Source: Exophiala sp. HKRS030 (lineage: Eukaryota > Ascomycota > Eurotiomycetes > Chaetothyriales > Herpotrichiellaceae). Taken from it: a stretch of DNA of 64,000 bases. Below are positions 1 through 10,738 of this stretch, one piece after another (the stretch's first letter is position 1; every line of letters starts with the position of its first letter). Location: the NCBI GenBank assembly GCA_023897205.1, contig JAHWDD010000004.1, forward strand, positions 1,984,001 through 2,048,000. The letters are read 5' to 3'. A program made the position numbers and the translations under genes. The notes under the pieces were generated by a model, which worked only from the letters and a program-made list of their open reading frames with translations, had not been told where the DNA came from and searched no databases.

Positions 1-309
1 CTGTCTGTACCTACTCAAGTACCAGGTAGATAGATACCTACCTCAGGTTATTATGCACTGAGAGAGAGGGAGAGAGTATACGGATATGACTTCCTACAAA
101 CAACCAAAAAAACCATTGAACTGAAAGGCCGATACTGGCACTGACTTTATCGTCGTCGTCGCCTTAGAAGGACCCTCCAAAAATCAAGTCGCTTTTTTTC
201 AAAGTTGTTTCTATATCATACATTTGCTTTACACTGAGTACAATGAATTTTTGAGATGTCCGGCGCCGTCAATTGTGATAAGAGACCCCAAAAGTGTGGT
301 TACCACCGG
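1..309. other. Window edge / 3' flank without gene
   Basis: No coding frame with family resemblance is visible. The stretch holds a GA-rich low-complexity run near 60-78, TACCTAC/AGGTAG-type short repeats near 8-46, and the 3' flank of the mitochondrial ribosomal protein gene that ends at 310. Confidence 0.6.
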
Positions 310-1615
310 CTACTGCTCTGCTGACTCGGCATTCATCGAAGCCCTCAGGTCCATCCCTTCAAAGAGCTTGCCCAGGTGGTCATGGGGGTACGTGGCCTCG
401 CCGCGCATGGCCTCCAGCTTCCGGCGCCTCTGACCTTCCTTGCCGGCCTGGCCCAGCAGGCCGCTGATCAGGGCGACGGACCTCAACGAGTCGTCGTTGG
501 CGGGGATCGGGTACGTCACCCACGTCGGGTTGGCGTCGGTGTCGATGACGCCGATCGTGGGCACGCTGAACAGCCCACACTCGTGCAGGCAGACCTGGTT
601 CTCCAGCGGGTTCAGGCACACGACCAGGTCCGGGCGCATGGGGGTGTGGTTGCCGGGGGCGAATTTCCTGCTGTACTCCTCGAGCTCGTTGTCGTGGATG
701 TCGACCACCTTGACGCGGCCGGACCCCAGGATCTGCTGGCCGTTGGTCAGGCTGCCGGGCACCCAGCGGTGGAAGATGTGGTAGCCCCCGGCCAGCTTGG
801 CCGAGTTGACCGTGATCTCCTCCGTGCCGTCGCGGGTGCCGACGAAGAGGATGATGCCGCCCCTCCGGGCGACCTCCTCGACCACCTTGGCCGCCCGCAG
901 GAGGTAGGCGTACGTCGCGTCCAGGGAGATGATGTGGATGCCGTCCCTCACGCCGAAGATGTAGCCGCTGTTGGCCGGGTTCCAGAGCGACGTCGCGTGG
1001 CCGAGGTGCGTCTGGTTCGCGAGGAGCATCGGGAGCGTGAGGCGGGCGGGGGTGGGGGGGTCCCGCAGGAGGGAGGTCGGGTCGTAGGTCTGGACGAGGT
1101 GCGTGACCCTGCGCGCCTCTCTCTGCTCGCGTCGCCGGTGCCGGTTGAGAGCCTGCAGGTTTCTGAACGGGGTGGTGTCGGTGCGCTGGGGCTTCTCGAG
1201 GGGCGCCGGTCTTTCCTTCACCTCGGCCGTCGAGAGGGGCTGCCCGGCCTCGTTGAAGCTCTGTATCCGGGCCATGATGTGGGCATTGACGTCGGCGTGG
1301 AGGGATCGCATCGACTTTTTCTGGTCTTCGAGCTTTTCTTCCACCGACCGGGTCGCGGCCGTCGGGGGTTTGCTGGTGCTGTCGAGGATGCTAGAGGCTT
1401 CATCGGGATGGCCCGGTATCGTGGGACGAGGTTTGGGATCTCGTTCTGACGGTCGGAAGGTCGGGTTGTCGACATTTCTGCTGTCGGCGTAGGACCTTAC
1501 TTTGGTCCGCGCAGACTGCGACAGCGCGGTACGCCCTGGGAATGAGTCAGCATTGATGAAAAGTAGGTAGGGAGGAAGAGGTACCATGACGGGCACAGAA
1601 CTGTCTAATGATCAT
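310..1615 (-). CDS. MRP4: Mitochondrial small-subunit ribosomal protein uS2m (MRP4 family)
   Basis: Structural protein of the mitochondrial ribosome small subunit. Two exons are inferred: 1615-1585 and 1535-310, separated by a 49-nt intron (GTACCT donor, TGCTGAC branch, CCCAG acceptor). The join gives 418 residues starting MIIRQFCARHGRTALSQ, a basic, Ser/Arg-rich mitochondrial presequence. The unspliced frame would instead begin at an unconvincing internal Met at 1596. The S2 domain fills roughly residues 175-395, with the family signatures THLGHATSLWNP, FVGTRDGT, HRWVPGSLTN, PDLVVCLNP and GVIDTDANPTWVTYPIPAND. The N-terminal 150 residues are low-complexity and charged, as in other fungal uS2m proteins. 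The coding strand is GC-rich, which creates a long antisense frame that is not a gene. Family identity is very secure; the first exon is an inference from splice signals and presequence. Confidence 0.93.
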
Positions 1616-2409
1616 GTCTGAGCCTTGAGCGTGCTGATGGCGGAACGTTGAGACTTTCTTGAGGCACCTTGGAGATCATCAGCTGCTCTGCATCTTTGGC
1701 CCTGCTCTGCCCAGGTTGGTTGCTTGGCGTGCAGCGAAAAGAGGCGGAGCCAACGGGAGAATTCCTTAGTCATCACCACCGCACAAGAACTCGTACTCGT
1801 ACTGTAACAAGGCTTCCGTACAGCCTTTCTCGTCCCTTTGTTGTTCAAGGGGACTCCTTCAATCACACAGCGGTCTTGGTCAAACAGCTGTGCGGAGGCT
1901 TAGTAGATTCCTGTTGTCCCAGAACAGCTATCCTTCAACGGCGGCGCCTCTTTGGTGATACCGAAATGGATGCTCACTGCCGTCAGACATTCGCCAAAGT
2001 GCTTCAGGTTGGTACGCGTAGGGGCCCCCCCTGCGTACGTAGATCCGGAGCAAGCTCTTTCCGCTGCACCAGCCCGCCCCTACGAAACACAGTGATGAAG
2101 AAGACAACGGGCTTTTGGACATTCTGTCTCTTTGTCTTTGAGTTTGAGTTTCCTACGATCACGGCTTTTCTGGTCATGAGGTATGTTTGGGGTTTGTTTG
2201 ATCTTTCGGATACCAATGTTTGTGGTCTTCCGAGCAAGAATTATGACCCACGTTATATGGCCGTAGAAGAGAGATATAAGGCATTTCTTGCGCGCACACG
2301 TTCAAATCCTATTTCCCCTTGGTCGCTCAGGTAATCATTTCCAAAACCTCATCGTCACTCGTTTGATCCTGCAACAGCAGTAGCAGCAGCAGCAGTCTTT
2401 TCCAAAATC
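1616..2409. other. Intergenic, divergent promoters of uS2m and RNase H genes
   Basis: About 0.8 kb between two divergently transcribed genes. A 221-codon plus-strand frame (1669-2334) has no recognisable domain or codon preference. One copy of the window-wide decamer GTACTCGTAC lies at 1793-1802, and a CAG/CAGCAG run precedes the RNase H start near 2377-2396. Confidence 0.5.
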
Positions 2410-3179
2410 ATGGACCCTGATCTTGTAAGTCACCCCTGTCTCACACCAACACACGTACACCCCACAAGTCAGCAATACTTGAGAGAGTACGCGAGAAAGA
2501 GAGCTGACCACCAGTCAAAAAAAAGTCTCGCCCACGGCGCAACTTCAACCCCAGAAAGACACGACGCTATGGTCGCATCACCTTTGACCCCGACTACTTG
2601 GTTCGATACAGTCCAAAGTGGAAGTATGCCCGACTGTACAACTTTCCCTTCCCCGGTGCTCACTGGCAACCACGCATGAGGACGATGGTGGTGTCGGTCG
2701 ACGGTGGCTCTCGCGGCAACAATCGATCCGATCCCAAATCTCGAGCCGCATGGGGGGTGTACTTTGGACCCGACTGCCCACGCAACGCCTGGGGTTTGCT
2801 CGACCGAGCCGACCTGCAAACCAGTTCGCGTGCCGAGCTCGAGAGTGTCCGCAAGGCTCTCGACATCGTCCAGGGCATGAAGAAGGCCGGCGAATTGGAC
2901 GGCTGGAGGGAGGTCATCGTGAAGTGCGACTCGGACTACGTCGCACGCAGCCTCGGCGAATGGATCTGGAGCTGGGAGAAGAATGGCTACGTGACCAGGA
3001 AGGGTACACCGGTCGAGCACGGCGACGTCATCCGGGAGATTCACGCGACCATCACCAAAATGGAGGGAGAAATGGCTGTTCGGTTTTGGCGTGTCGGTCG
3101 CGAGTGGAACAGGGAGGCGGATGGCCTGGTGAACCACGCTCTCGACGATGCCGCCGACAGCGGATATGAAGGCTCTTGA
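2410..3179 (+). CDS. RNase H-fold protein (RNase HI-like)
   Basis: Predicted RNA:DNA-hybrid nuclease or RNase H-like protein, about 222 residues. The acidic DEDD set of RNase HI is visible: Asp64 in VSVDGGSRGN, Glu109 in SSRAELESV, Asp140 in VKCDSDYVA and the late Asp in READGLVNHALD, on the expected strand-helix pattern. The reading frame extends upstream of 2598 (a TTG, Leu) into a basic segment with NFNPRKTRRYGRITFDPDY. A first exon at 2410-2424 (ATG in good context, MDPDL) with a GTAAGT donor joins in phase to 2526, using branch GCTGAC and an AAG acceptor. A CAG 12 nt upstream is in the wrong phase for this donor. So domain and 3' end are secure, while the first exon is inferred. The N-terminal extension is short and basic, so nuclear or mitochondrial action cannot be decided. 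Confidence 0.85.
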
Positions 3180-5020
3180 AAAACGTCACTCTTTGCAGGC
3201 TGGCTGCGGTCGATTTCGATTCACTATTACTGTATTTTTCCAACAATTTTTTTTGGTGTGTTTCTTTCCCCGTGTTCATCAAGGCGTTGATCAAGAGACC
3301 ATGATTTTTTTCAAAGCTGGACAAACAGTACTGCCATGTAGCAAGTGTTTTTGGGATTGCGTTTCATCGTTCCCCCAACAAAACAAAGACGGGCACCAGG
3401 CTTTACGTACTTTGAGAGAGTTTCAAGCAGTGTAGTATTAGCTTTCCTTTACCTACTTAGGATCAGGTATACTGAGTCAATGAAATGGCCTTTTGAGGTG
3501 GCCTCCAAAAAATTTGCTTTCCCCTTTTTCAACTGTCGTGTCCGAGTACTCGTCTTTTCTGAGAGTTGCCGCCGAAACAACGATCCCACCAGTTGGACGA
3601 TTTCGACAAGAGATTTGACTCTGTAGGCCACCGGAATAGATTATCACGGTTGGGCAATCATCATGTTCTCTCCGTCCAAGTGACATAAAAAAAAAGAGAT
3701 CAACAAGCCACATAGTACTCCGTACTGTCGGCGGAATTGAAAATCAGGCTGAGGTCTCGAGCCCTTCTCTTTTCGTCCACCCGCCTCGCCCCCTATTTCT
3801 TTTGGGAGGCTCTTGGCCAAATTTCCCCCCGAAGAAACGGCCATTCTTGGCTCTTCTGGGCGACGTTGCGTTTTCGCAGAATTATCGCTCGAATCAATTT
3901 CCCTTTAACAACATTAAACAAGATACCAAGAAGATCATGAACGCACTGGCTGTTTACCTATCAAGCCCAGGTCGAGAAAAACTTGCTCGGTCGCGCGTTT
4001 TTCCGTGTCCGGCGGCACATTTGTCTGCTGTGACCGCAGCACTTGACTGAGGTTCTTCGACAGGCGTACTTGTACAATCTCTTGTGCGACTCTCGATTTC
4101 GGAGGGTCTGACCTTGGAAATCCAGATATGATATCCGTACTTACCTCTGTCGTCGTAGGTGTCTCTCGGAATTTGCAATCTCCCTTCGCCCAACTTCAAA
4201 ATGGCCTGACCATTACTCCATGGAGCTGGTGAGTTCTTGGTTTCTTGTCTCACGAACCCAACAACATACCAAGCCTTGCGGGTGGGTGTTTTTTGGCCCT
4301 CCGAGCGATGGGAGCGGAGCCACAGTCCGGGACGTACAGAACAAGATGTACTGTATCTGTGTACTCCGTGCGAGTACTCCATAACGCAGAGCTCTCTTTG
4401 ATCGTGCGCGTGCCCCCGGACGTTTCGCATCGCGCATCCAGACACGCCAATCACCTTAATCATGGCGCCCAGCCGCCAGCCCAGATTACAACGTGGTGTC
4501 AAACAAAAACGAAAAACGCCTGCTGGGCTGGGCGTTTCTTTTACCGTACCTAGTGTACCAAAAGAAGCGCCACCAGATACAGAGTACAAAGATCTGGCAG
4601 AGTACTTCTCTACTCCTCTACCACTCCGTCACCAGGCTTCAAAAAAATCAAGTGTACCTACTTGGACGGAGTCCATATCCTTTTGAGAGACTCCTCTACT
4701 TATTTTCCCAGACCTCACACTCACTTTCTTTTTTTGGGTCATCCAGTTGACTACCTTTGCACCACCTATCTACTACCTACTCATTGCGTACCGTTGAGCA
4801 GCCCACTCACTCGGGGCGTCCTCTCCTTTCTTTTCCCTTGGTCGTCCAAGCACCTACGACTGTTTCCCCGGCCCAAAAAGAAAACAAAACACGGTATAGT
4901 TGTTTACAACACACGGGCAACAACATCTCTCGAAACCATACCAAGAGCCAGTCCAACCAACTTGTACGTCACACTTACACCAGCAATTTCAAACCATCAA
5001 AAACAAAGCAAAAGCACAAC
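3180..5020. other. Long intergenic stretch
   Basis: About 1.8 kb without a supported gene. Reading frames such as 3954-4589 (minus) and 4662-5303 (plus) show no domain and overlap low-complexity sequence. It contains several GTACTC/CCGTAC-type motifs (for example TACTCCGTA at 3716-3724) and pyrimidine-rich sequence before the secreted-protein start. Confidence 0.5.
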
Positions 5021-5431
5021 ATGCGATCCTTTTATTTCCTGGCGGCTCTTCTCCCCCTCGTGTCTGCCTCCTGGTCGGAACACACCCTCCTCACCCGAGC
5101 CACGGGCGGCAACTCGACGACATCTTGCGAATCCACTGACAAGGCCTGCGGAGCCTACTGCATCCCCAGCGACTACACGTGCTGCCCGGACCTCGAGGGA
5201 GGGTGCTCGGCCGGTTCAACCTGCCAACTCGGCGACAATAATGTCTATGGCTGCTGCCCTTCGGGCCAGACTTGCTCTGGCGAGGGAGGTGCAGAGTTCC
5301 TAGGGACATCCACGGCCAGCGCCGCCACCGCTACAAAGACGACCAGCTCGGACAGCGGCGCTCAGTCCCTTTCCATGAGCCACGGGCTCAGTCTGGCATT
5401 GGTGGCTGCTGGTGTCGTTGCTCTGCTGTAA
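5021..5431 (+). CDS. Small secreted cysteine-rich protein, probably GPI-anchored
   Basis: 136 residues from an ATG after an AAGCACAAC context. It has three parts: an N-terminal signal peptide of about 17 residues (MRSFYFLAALLPLVSAS); a compact domain at about residues 28-85 with ten cysteines, including two CC pairs and CCPSGQTC; and a Ser/Thr/Ala-rich stalk ending in a hydrophobic tail (LSLALVAAGVVALL) preceded by Ser/Gly residues, the layout of a GPI-anchor signal. The even number of cysteines and CC spacing resemble granulin-like or other disulfide-knotted fungal wall proteins, but I do not recognise a named family. Likely location is the plasma membrane outer face or cell wall. No intron is needed. 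Confidence 0.8.
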   Translation: MRSFYFLAALLPLVSASWSEHTLLTRATGGNSTTSCESTDKACGAYCIPSDYTCCPDLEGGCSAGSTCQLGDNNVYGCCPSGQTCSGEGGAEFLGTSTASAATATKTTSSDSGAQSLSMSHGLSLALVAAGVVALL

Positions 5432-5866
5432 AGAAACAAGACGTGGGCGGCGACAAATTGACCGTGTCTGTGTGGCCCTGTTCTCCTATTTTTTTCCAAC
5501 CTTCCGCTGCCAAAGCCATTCTATGATACCAAAATACCCCATTTGTTGCGTTTGGGAGATTTAGTGTGCTTGTACGCGCGTGTATTTGGGGCTGTGTATG
5601 TATTGGGTATCTCTTTTGAGGACGTACACTCGGTACAGTGTGGCGTTGGGTTTAATGTGGCGTCAATTGTGTGCTTGGTACTCGTACCTTGTTCATCAAG
5701 CGCGTTGTTATAAGAAACTTTTGGAATACATGCGTACAACATCATGTACAGAGTATCATCACTGCTTAAGCTTTACCTTGGATGTCGTCAGACTTAAAGG
5801 ACACAAACACATAAGCGTGTACATGCGTTGCCCTTTTCCCAGAGTTTGCCAAGTTTAGTTACCCGT
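5432..5866. other. Intergenic between convergent 3' ends
   Basis: 3' flanks of the secreted protein and the Zn2Cys6 regulator. No gene is seen. One copy of GTACTCGTAC lies at 5678-5687. Confidence 0.5.
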
Positions 5867-8327
5867 TCAAGTACTGAAATCTAGGTCGAATATGTCATTG
5901 TAGGGTCCTGGTGGTGGTTGAATGTTGTCCAGATTGGGATGCCACGAATCAAAGTTGCTTCCCTGCAAGTCCGGTATGATAGGACTTCTCATCTCGGTCT
6001 CTGATCCACGTGCAGCAGCGAGGCCGGCGGTAGTGTTGTTACCGTCAAGTGTCGTAGGTAGAGGAGGCTGGCTGTGGTCAGGAGGCCCCCGACTATTATC
6101 CGCCATTACATGCGTCGGATTATTCTTAACTTTGTCTCCCAAAAGGAGCGCATCCAACGCCTCCGCCTCAGCGGTGGCTTCGATATCTCGCAACGTAGAT
6201 GGGAACACATTGGACCCTGGTCTCAGTCGCCGAAGTGTATACTGCATGACCGAGTCAGCTAGAGGTTCAGATAGTTGTTGCCCGGTCTCGCGAGGCCGGC
6301 CACCACCACCAGCAGCAGCAAATTGTTCGTCGAGACCATTACTAGACGGCGATTGTGGGTCAGTAGTAGACCCCGTGATGGCTGGATGAATCGACGATGG
6401 TCGGTGTTGTCCCCCCGTCTGAGCATTGTAGAGCATATTGATGCGAGTCCACTGACGACTTTAGCGTCCGTTCCACTTTTGAATAGTATTCGAGGCATAT
6501 TATAAACTCACCAACCGTTCTAGATTCGCCCAGTATGGTTTCATCGACTTGAGCAACTTCAAATTGTAAATCAAGTTCTTTTGTGCAAGGGCTGCAATTG
6601 CGGTATCGGTGGAGGAAAGAAGGGTAATGTTTATCCATGCCGAAACATACATACAATACCCAACAAAAGCCGGAATCTGAGCCGGGTCCCAGTCGAGTGC
6701 CAGTAGATCAGAGCCCAGCTCCGAGAGACTTTGGGCACTCTTCAAGGCTATCCGTGCGCTGAGATTTGCTGCTTCAGTGGGAGGCGTCTCGTAAAGACGG
6801 ACACCGCTGAACTGTGGAACCAATGACGAATGCAGCACGAGCTTACACTGATGATACAGCGCGTAAACAAACACATATACCGGCTGATGGTTGACAACCA
6901 ACTGCTCATATAGGGTTCTTTTTGAATACCTGAAGCAGTCGGGCAGACGCGTGATCCATGTCGACAGAGATCCGTCCAAGGAAAAGAGCTCTGCCAGCCA
7001 ATCCTTGACAGCCATACGATCTGTGGTTCGAACTAGGTCGCGAATTTTCGCCCTTGTGAAGGTCAGCTCTTAAGATCCAAAACCCCAGACACGTTGGCAT
7101 TACCAATTCCACATCAAGAACATGAGCTCGGCCATGATGCTGGGCGTCCCTGACATTTGTATTTCCCTCTGCTGGGGACGGTGGAGAATAGTGGATAAAG
7201 TCAAAAGAGGCTCCCTCACCATTCTCTCGAACGATGTCTCTGCTATAGGCAGTGGGAGACCTATCACACTACCATCATACGAGCCGCCCATGAAACGATG
7301 ATCCGCGTTAACACATTGTGTGAACCAGACTGCCCAAAAGCATCGCCGCTTTGTCTCAATCTCCAGCCACTCTGTTGTCCCTTCTGTGCCGGGATTGAAT
7401 TCTGGCTCGTAGAAAGACGTCTTATTGCTGAGGTCCAAACCTACCGTGCACGCTGCCTTGTACGCGATACCTGGAGCAGACATTGTCAGCCAACCGTCCC
7501 CTCAATTGTCCAGAAAGACAAAACGGCTTACCCGAGAACATTGTGTTCCGCTGCCACTCGCCAGCATGAAACCAATATATGGCCAACATTTGGGTTGTTC
7601 CGACACTTTCGAAGGTGGGCTGATCAATGTCCTGAAGGACTTGCTTGCCAGCGTGGATGGCCCATTGTCTGCCCAGGCTCCGCATGTCACCCAAAGGTCG
7701 TATCAGGTCCAGATTCTCCTGTAAAACTTTGGACGAGGGAGTCAAGAAGCTGCTGATGATAAGCGTAGAGTCCAGCCGACCTGTAATCAGGAGCATACAT
7801 TGTTGCAGTCGCATACATTGCGAGAATGGTATGAGATGGTACTTTACCGTCGTCAAAAAGCCGAGTGAAAGTAGGCCGATGGAACATGAGGGTTGAATTG
7901 TAAATGCAGCTGAAATACACCTCTTGGAGGAATTTCTGCACCGGAGGAGATAGCGACGTGCCAGTGGAGGTATGCATACTCTCTGGGACGGTTGCATCTA
8001 TATTGATACGATGAGATGAAGAAGTTGAAGTGACAAGATTGGATGAATCGGCCTCCCCGCGAGATGAGTCTGTCCTCGCTTCATCTGCCCTCTTCTTCCT
8101 GGACTGTGCACGGAAGGCAGCGAGTACTTTGCGATCTGGAGGATTCGGAAATGCGCAAACGGTACCAAGTCTTGTGCAACGTGCACAGCTTGGGAATTCT
8201 CTCGAACATCGCAACTGTCATACGTCAATTCTAGTCTCTGATGGTGTGGACTAGGTTGTTGGGTAAGCTAGCTAGCTACCTTTTGCTCACGGCACCGCCA
8301 GCAAGCAGTTCTTGCCAACCCCGGCAT
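5867..8327 (-). CDS. Zn2Cys6 fungal-specific transcription factor
   Basis: DNA-binding regulator of about 724 residues in six inferred exons: 8327-8280, 8214-7799, 7749-7532, 7470-7104, 7052-6512 and 6451-5867. All phases agree and the total is 725 codons with stop. The binuclear zinc cluster is split by intron 1: Cys9, 12, 19, 26, 29 and 36 (C-x2-C-x6-C-x6-C-x2-C-x6-C; first half ACWRCREQKLRC). A fungal_trans middle-homology region follows, with MFHRPTF, SLGRQWAIHAGKQVLQDID and the hallmark ETKRRCFWAVWF. The C-terminal 180 residues are Gly/Pro/Asn-rich, a possible activation region. Intron 2 has a tandem CAGCAG acceptor; intron 4 uses AAG after branch GCTGAC. The gene is divergent from the dehydrogenase at 9476, which it may regulate. 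The exact intron 2 boundary is the least certain point. Confidence 0.88.
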
Positions 8328-9475
8328 GACTGTTCGATGAATATGGTCAGGTCGGTCTCATCGAGGAGGGAGAAAAATGCAGTGCCGCACCGAACGCTGG
8401 GCAGTGTGCCAAGCTCTGAGGAAGGCCTTGACCGGATGGACAAGTCTTATCTTTGAGACGGATGGAATCTTGTCATTTTGTGCGTGCTTGTGCATGAATG
8501 GTACCCGTTGGAAAGAGCATGGGTGGTTTCTTCAAGCATGAGTCAAAGGATGGTTGAGTGTATGATGGAATCTAGGTAAAAGACTGAAGCGAAGAGTTAA
8601 TCGTAGTGAGGTGCCTGGCCTATCTTTTCTAGGTACCTTTCCTACCTTGGTAAGGTAGTTCTCACCCCCCCAAGCCAAGTATAACTTCTTGCACTAGCCC
8701 GCTAAAGAGGATCAAGATTAGGGGCCGGTCTACTTAAGAAGCGCCCGGGCATGGCGCTGATGGAACCAGGTAGCGAAGGAAGAATAGCGGGAGATTCGCA
8801 CCATGTGACTGAAGGTAGTCGCATGTTTCCTGCATTTCACTTTGGGAACATCGGATTAGCAACGACAAAGGAAATGAATTTTTGTTCAGTACGAGTACTC
8901 AGGTAGGCAATGACCTTCGCCTCTGTTGGTCAGGAATTGTTGTTGGTCCGTTATATGTCGAAAGCTGCCGTACTTTGTTCTCCCTCGTCTCAGAGAGACA
9001 CATTTTGTCTCAACTACGAACCTCGCTCGTATCTATGTCCACTTCTCTCTACAGAGAGACACACTCGATACGATGTAGGAGTAGTGAACGACACACAGAG
9101 GGATATCATGATGCGAGTCAGAAATTTACAGTAGTGGAAACCTCGGCAATCGTGCTCCCTTCTACTCCGTACCTAGGTAGTAAATAATACAAGACCCCCC
9201 CCTACTTGGAAATTGTGGAGGCATCTGCGTACTGCGCTTTTGCCCTGACTCAGTTCACCATTCTACCTCACATCGGGCAACACTGGGCTTCCCCACGGGG
9301 CGCTTGACTGCCGGCACTGCGTGCCGCACCAAATATTCCTCCGCTCGGAAAGATATTCGAAAAACAATATAAGCCATCCATCTGGCGAAAGTAATGTCTC
9401 TCTAGTTTACTTGGTTATCCTCACTTTTCCCAGCACAGTCAATTACCCCAGTCCAAAGCCAAACCTGCTACGAAG
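8328..9475. other. Divergent promoter region, regulator / dehydrogenase
   Basis: About 1.15 kb shared upstream region. Visible items are GTACGAGTAC at 8889-8898, TACTCCGTA at 9163-9171, AGGTACCTTTCC/CCTACCTTGGTAAGGTAG repeats near 8631-8660, and a TATA-like ATATAAG about 110 nt before the dehydrogenase ATG. I could not assign a Zn2Cys6 CGG-repeat site with confidence. Confidence 0.5.
9367..9373 (+). promoter_or_regulatory. TATA-like element upstream of dehydrogenase
   Basis: The sequence ATATAAG lies about 103-109 nt upstream of the ATG at 9476, a plausible distance for a core promoter with a short leader. This is inference from sequence only. Confidence 0.35.
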
Positions 9476-10738
9476 ATGCGAGCAGCACGATACTACGGCA
9501 GGCGCGATATCCGGGTCCTTGACGTTCCGATTCCTGAGCCAGGACCGGGGGAATGTCTCGTCGAGATTGAATGGTGTGGCATTTGTGGCAGCGATTTACA
9601 CGAATATGTCGCAGGTATGGAGAAGCAGTACGATGGCGTTTTCGAGATGTGTGGCCATTGCTAATGCTGAACCAAACCACAGGTCCGCTGGGTATACCTA
9701 CAGCTGAGCGCCCTCACGCTCTCACAGGTAGTACGCTACCTCTGACTCTTGGCCATGAGTTTTGCGGCCGTATCAAGTCGGCCCCCGAAGGGTCCAAATG
9801 GACGGTGGGACAAGCTGTGATGGTGGACCCTCGACTTGTCTGCCGGAAATGTTTGTCGTGCACCTCGGGGTCCGACCATATGTGCAGCGGACTCGGCTTC
9901 CTCGGAATCAGTGATTCAAGACGAGGAGGTGGTTTGTCGGAATTCTGTGTCGTGGAAAGTGACCACATCTATGCACTCCCTGATAATGTTAGCCTCGACT
10001 ATGCGGCGGTCATTGAACCACTGGCCGTGGGTCATCATGCGGCCAAGATGGTAAACTCTAGCCTGGAAGGACTGGACGTTCTCATCGTCGGCGGTGGCCC
10101 CGTCGGAGTGGGCATGGCATCCGTGCTGCGTGCGCATCGAGTGGGAAAGATGCTCCTGAGCGAACCTTCATCCGCCAGATGGCGACATGCAAAAGAATTG
10201 GTCGACAAGGTCATTGACCCGAAAACCGAGAATGTGGGAGACATCTGTCGAGACCTGACCGGCGGAAAGGGTGTCGATGTGGTGTTTGACTGTGCGGGTG
10301 TTCAGGTAGGGTTCGATGCGGGAGTCGACTCGCTGGAGCACGGAGGAACGCTGGTGAATGTTTCGATCTGGGAACAATCTGTGAGATTTTTCACGGTTCG
10401 GCTTGGAGTCATATTGTACTGACCGGAGGCCAGCCTGCGATTCCCTTTTGGAAGTTTTTCTTGAAAGAACTCAAGATCGTGTCTTCGTGCTGTTATAATG
10501 CACAAGATTTTCAGGAAATGATGGATATGATGGGCGAAGGTGAGTTCGAATTTCCACGCCCAACCGATGCAAGGCTGACCAGATATTCCAAGGTAAATTG
10601 GAAGGGTACGAGAAAATGGTGACCAGTCGAGTCGCCCTTGAAGATGTCGTTGCGAAAGGGTTTGAGGAACTGGTCAACAATCGAGACGATCAGGTCAAGA
10701 TTCTGATCTCACCCAAACTAAAGGCTGGACACGCATAA
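9476..10738 (+). CDS. Zinc-dependent alcohol dehydrogenase (2,3-butanediol/polyol dehydrogenase type)
   Basis: NAD(P)-dependent oxidation of a secondary alcohol or polyol, probably cytosolic. Four exons are inferred: 9476-9614, 9683-10380, 10434-10539 and 10593-10738, giving 362 residues, normal for medium-chain dehydrogenases. Catalytic zinc ligands are Cys37 (CGICGSDLHEY), His71 and Glu72 (GHEF). Structural zinc ligands are Cys100, 103, 106 and 114 (CRKCLSCTSGSDHMC). The Rossmann glycine motif is VGGGPVGVG near residue 185. The fold resembles the (R,R)-butanediol dehydrogenase/sorbitol dehydrogenase branch more than yeast ADH1, but the substrate cannot be told. Intron 1 ends CACAG, intron 2 starts GTGAGA, and intron 3 ends CCAAG, a less usual AAG acceptor. 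The gene is divergent from the Zn2Cys6 regulator and upstream of an epoxide hydrolase on the same strand. Confidence 0.93.

Noticed and set aside
376..1449. 357-codon plus-strand frame
   Set aside because: Lies antisense to the uS2m gene, has Val/Gly/Arg-biased composition without any domain, and is explained by the GC-rich third positions of the real gene.
1669..2334. 221-codon plus-strand frame
   Set aside because: No recognisable motif, spans the uS2m promoter, and composition looks random.
3954..4589. 211-codon minus-strand frame
   Set aside because: No family resemblance; overlaps GAGTAC-type intergenic motifs and lies in a gene-poor stretch.
4757..5020. N-terminal extension of the cysteine-rich protein frame
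   Set aside because: The longer start would bury the clear signal peptide at 5021 and add low-complexity sequence; the ATG at 5021 is far better.
7687..7760. Frameshift (broken gene) in the Zn2Cys6 factor
   Set aside because: An intron with good donor, in-phase acceptor and normal length restores the fungal_trans domain, so a broken gene is not needed; listed as a point to check.
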